A stretch of DNA of 7,832 bases from positions 1-7,832 of the forward strand of contig JAGWUW010000112.1 of the NCBI GenBank assembly GCA_028868235.1. Direction: 5' to 3'. This DNA is from Betaproteobacteria bacterium. Its GTDB lineage: Bacteria > Pseudomonadota > Gammaproteobacteria > Burkholderiales > Rhodocyclaceae. The notes below the pieces were generated by a model that was not told the origin of the DNA, made no database searches, and worked only from the letters and a program-made list of their open reading frames with translations. A program made the position numbers and the translations under genes. The stretch's first letter is position 1, and the number at the start of each line of letters is the position of its first letter. Positions 6,402-7,832 of the stretch are shown here, piece after piece.

Positions 6402-7370
6402 ATGAAGGAAACCCTGGCCTGGACCGAATACTGCAAGTCGCTGTCACCGGCGATTGTCGAGACCTGCGCCCAGACTGTGGTCAGCGCCGGCCCTGCCGCG
6501 CTGGTCAAGGCACTGGGTAACGCCATTCCCGACTGGAAATTCCGCCACAGCTTCGCCCGCGGGGGTTGGTATCGCCTGGGCGGCATCATCGACGAGGCCG
6601 GCAATCGGTTGAGCGACAGCCTGGAAACCTGGGTCGAGCAGGAACTCGACGCGCGAGATGGCGACATGCACCAGCTCGCCGACGATTACGCCGACCGTAT
6701 CCTGTTCGCCACTCGACTGGTCGGCCAGACGCATTACCTGATCGCCGCCGAAGGCGACAAGCACGACGGCTTCCTGCAACTGGAAATCGAAGACCTTCAG
6801 GAAGTCCGCGCCCATCAACTGTTCGCCAACGAGCCGACGACCGTCGAGGAACTGATCGATCCGCGCGGCGGCAAGGAAACACCCGTTCCAGTCGACCTGC
6901 CTTTCTATGCCTTCCGCCGCCTGCAGCATATCGGCGCCTTCCTCAAGCGCATGCTCGGCCAGAAGCCGGAACCGGCGCCCATCCACCGCATGGTCGAGGA
7001 CTGGGGCAAGAGCAGCGCCGGCAACACCAGCGCCTGGTACAACCACTGGGTGATCGCTACCCGCGAGCACCTCGACCGCTACCACCAACTCGTCTTCCGC
7101 GCCCAGCCGATCCCGACGCTGGCCGGCGACCCACCGGAATTTGAAGCCACCCCAGGCACCAACGGTGTCAAGCTGCAGCAGGCGCTAACCCATTTTGACC
7201 GCGAAGCCGGCTACCCGATGGCCTGGTACTTCCACATGCTGACCACCAAGGCCGTGCCGCACTGGGTCGCGCAAACGGCCGTCGAGGACGCGCTGGGCGG
7301 CTTCGCCTACCTGCCGCAGAAGGATGTGGAGGTCGTGCGTAGCTGGCTGCACCGGCCCTACGCGGTTTAA
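6402..7370 (+). CDS. Unrecognised conserved-looking protein, 322 aa, end of nif segment
   Basis: I do not recognise this family. The ATG at 6402 has AAGGA at 6391-6395, six bases upstream, and codon use (GC-rich third positions) is like its neighbours, so it is a real gene. The protein is soluble: no signal peptide, no membrane segment. It is rich in aromatic residues, with WKFRHSFARGGWYRLGG (45-61), an acidic stretch after it, HYLIAAEGDKHDGFLQLE (residues 111-128), YAFRRLQHIGAFLKRM (residues 169-184) and a Trp/His-rich C-terminal third (NTSAWYNHWV, YPMAWYFHML, residues 274-283). Only Cys11 and Cys22 are present, so an Fe-S protein is unlikely. It does not resemble DraT, DraG or NifENXBQ. Same strand as the nif genes, 176 nt after lrv, with the palindrome between; whether it is in the operon is open. 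Confidence 0.75.
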   Translation: MKETLAWTEYCKSLSPAIVETCAQTVVSAGPAALVKALGNAIPDWKFRHSFARGGWYRLGGIIDEAGNRLSDSLETWVEQELDARDGDMHQLADDYADRILFATRLVGQTHYLIAAEGDKHDGFLQLEIEDLQEVRAHQLFANEPTTVEELIDPRGGKETPVPVDLPFYAFRRLQHIGAFLKRMLGQKPEPAPIHRMVEDWGKSSAGNTSAWYNHWVIATREHLDRYHQLVFRAQPIPTLAGDPPEFEATPGTNGVKLQQALTHFDREAGYPMAWYFHMLTTKAVPHWVAQTAVEDALGGFAYLPQKDVEVVRSWLHRPYAV

Positions 7371-7389
7371 GCCGAAACGAGAAACCGCG
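7361..7389. terminator. Hairpin overlapping the stop codon of the 322-aa gene, possible terminator
   Basis: CGCGGTTT (7361-7368) pairs perfectly with AAACCGCG (7382-7389), with a 13-nt loop. It lies between convergent genes where termination is needed, but has no T tract on either strand, so an intrinsic terminator is unproven. Confidence 0.35.
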
Positions 7390-7392
7390 CCA

Positions 7393-7419
7393 CGTCATTC
7401 CCTCCCAGGCGGGAACGAC
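7393..7419. repeat. Small dyad resembling a GTCATTCCC...GGGAA dispersed repeat
   Basis: GTCATTCCC (7394-7402) matches the reverse complement of GGGAACGAC (7411-7419) at 8 of 9 positions. Short repeats with GTCATTCCC arms and a short GC-rich centre are common extragenic repeats in many betaproteobacterial and gammaproteobacterial genomes. It could also act with the preceding hairpin in termination. The rest of the 150-nt gap (7420-7520) shows nothing I can assign. Confidence 0.4.
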
Positions 7420-7520
7420 AAATTCAAGGGTTTCCCGCGGAGTCGCGTTGTACTGACCACCGAATCGTATCCAATCTGACTGGCTCAAATCGACTGCGGA
7501 AGCGGCCACTCCCACCTACC

Positions 7521-7751
7521 TCAGAACCAGCTATCGACCTTTTCGCGGCTTGGCACGCCGCCGGCATGGACAACTTTTCCATCGACTACGACACCGGGCG
7601 TAGACATCACGCCATAGCCAATGATGGCTGCCATGTCTTCGACCTTTTCTAAGGCAATCTCAGCCCCTCGTTCCTTGGCGACCGTTTCAATCAATGCCAC
7701 GGTATTTCGGCAGTTTGCACATCCCGTGCCCAGCACTTTGACGTTTTTCAT
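7521..7751 (-). CDS. Small thioredoxin-family protein (redox-active disulfide protein 2 type)
   Basis: A 76-residue minimal thioredoxin-fold protein of the small redox-active disulfide (TM0996/MTH895-like, thioredoxin_3) type. The active-site motif is GTGC11-A-N-C14, at the end of the first strand (KNVKVLG). Pro52 in VMSTPGVVVDG is the cis-proline expected opposite the CxxC. The rest (GKVVHAGGVPSREKVDSW) is the usual final strand and helix. It is cytoplasmic and probably a disulfide reductase or a metal/metalloid-linked redox partner. The ATG at 7751 has AGGGAG at 7758-7763, six bases upstream; the frame is open further upstream, but that part overlaps the preceding membrane-protein end and is not coding. 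It follows that gene by 16 nt, so the two are almost surely an operon, as in many permease-thioredoxin pairs next to ArsR-type regulators. Confidence 0.88.
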   Translation of the reverse strand: MKNVKVLGTGCANCRNTVALIETVAKERGAEIALEKVEDMAAIIGYGVMSTPGVVVDGKVVHAGGVPSREKVDSWF

Positions 7752-7767
7752 CTGAATCTCCCTCGCC

Positions 7768-7832
7768 TTACAAAACCAGATTGAACACGTAGCCCACCAG
7801 CAGAATACCGGTCGCCACAACGCCAGCGAAGG
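7768..7832 (-). CDS. C-terminal end of an integral membrane protein, probably a permease (partial)
   Basis: Only the last 20 codons are in the window, reading into a TAA at 7770-7768. They encode FAGVVATGILLVGYVFNLVL, a hydrophobic transmembrane helix ending two residues after an asparagine. A gene of the ArsP/YraQ-type permease family (DUF318) commonly precedes this type of thioredoxin gene, which is the basis for the guess. The sequence seen here is too short to prove the family. The frame is distinct from the upstream extension of the thioredoxin frame. Confidence 0.6.
   Translation of the reverse strand, partial: FAGVVATGILLVGYVFNLVL

Noticed and set aside
7550..7566. TGGCAC...GGCAT match to a sigma-54 promoter (GG-N10-GC)
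   Set aside because: It lies inside the thioredoxin coding sequence, the -12 part deviates (CGGC for TTGC), and no gene starts downstream on the plus strand.
7752..7820. N-terminal extension of the thioredoxin frame (23 codons, starting MWRPVFCWW)
   Set aside because: It overlaps the permease 3' end in another frame, lacks its own ribosome site, and the ATG at 7751 has a good AGGAG-type site and the normal family N-terminus.

Overview
This window is the core of a molybdenum-nitrogenase (nif) operon from a GC-rich proteobacterium. On the plus strand it reads nifH (3' part only), nifD, nifK, nifT, a 2[4Fe-4S] ferredoxin, a nifY/nafY-type gene, a short conserved gene of 87 codons, an Fe-S LRV-repeat protein (lrv), and an unrecognised 322-residue protein. 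At the right edge, on the minus strand, are a small CxxC thioredoxin-fold gene and the last 20 codons of a membrane protein. Typical group I Mo-nitrogenase sequences, a ferredoxin placed inside the nifHDK transcript, and nifT-nifY-small ORF-lrv synteny suggest a diazotrophic betaproteobacterium of the Rhodocyclales (Azoarcus/Dechloromonas/Azospira-like). That placement is inference from memory of gene orders; no search was run.

Layout: 1-582 nifH; 583-675 gap with two hairpins; 676-2148 nifD; 2149-2286 gap with a two-tier hairpin; 2287-3855 nifK; 3856-3939 gap with a perfect 13-bp stem; 3940-4164 nifT; 4165-4228 gap with a weak dyad; 4229-4420 ferredoxin; 4421-4491 gap with a 9-bp stem; 4492-5223 nifY/nafY; 5220-5483 small ORF; 5473-6225 lrv. 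These last three genes overlap by 4 and 11 nt. At 6226-6384 lies a non-coding, nearly symmetric 159-bp palindrome that looks like a miniature mobile element. It is followed by the unknown gene at 6402-7370, a convergent intergenic region with hairpins, and the minus-strand pair thioredoxin (7521-7751) and permease end (7768-7832).

How the genes work together: NifH (Fe protein) passes electrons to the NifDK heterotetramer, whose P-cluster and FeMo-co ligands are all present. The ferredoxin is a plausible electron donor or regulator. NifY/NafY holds apo-dinitrogenase and FeMo-co during maturation. NifT and the small ORF are nif-associated proteins of unknown role, and LRV is an Fe-S protein of unknown function found in nif clusters. 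No promoter or NifA/sigma-54 site is visible; the operon promoter should lie upstream of nifH, outside the window. The minus-strand pair seems unrelated to nitrogen fixation and marks the right border of this segment.

Most worth a second look are the 159-bp palindrome at the point where nif synteny stops, the unrecognised 322-residue protein next to it, and the hairpins found in every one of the five true intergenic gaps of the operon. I found no evidence for a wholly new system; most of the window is a classical nif operon.
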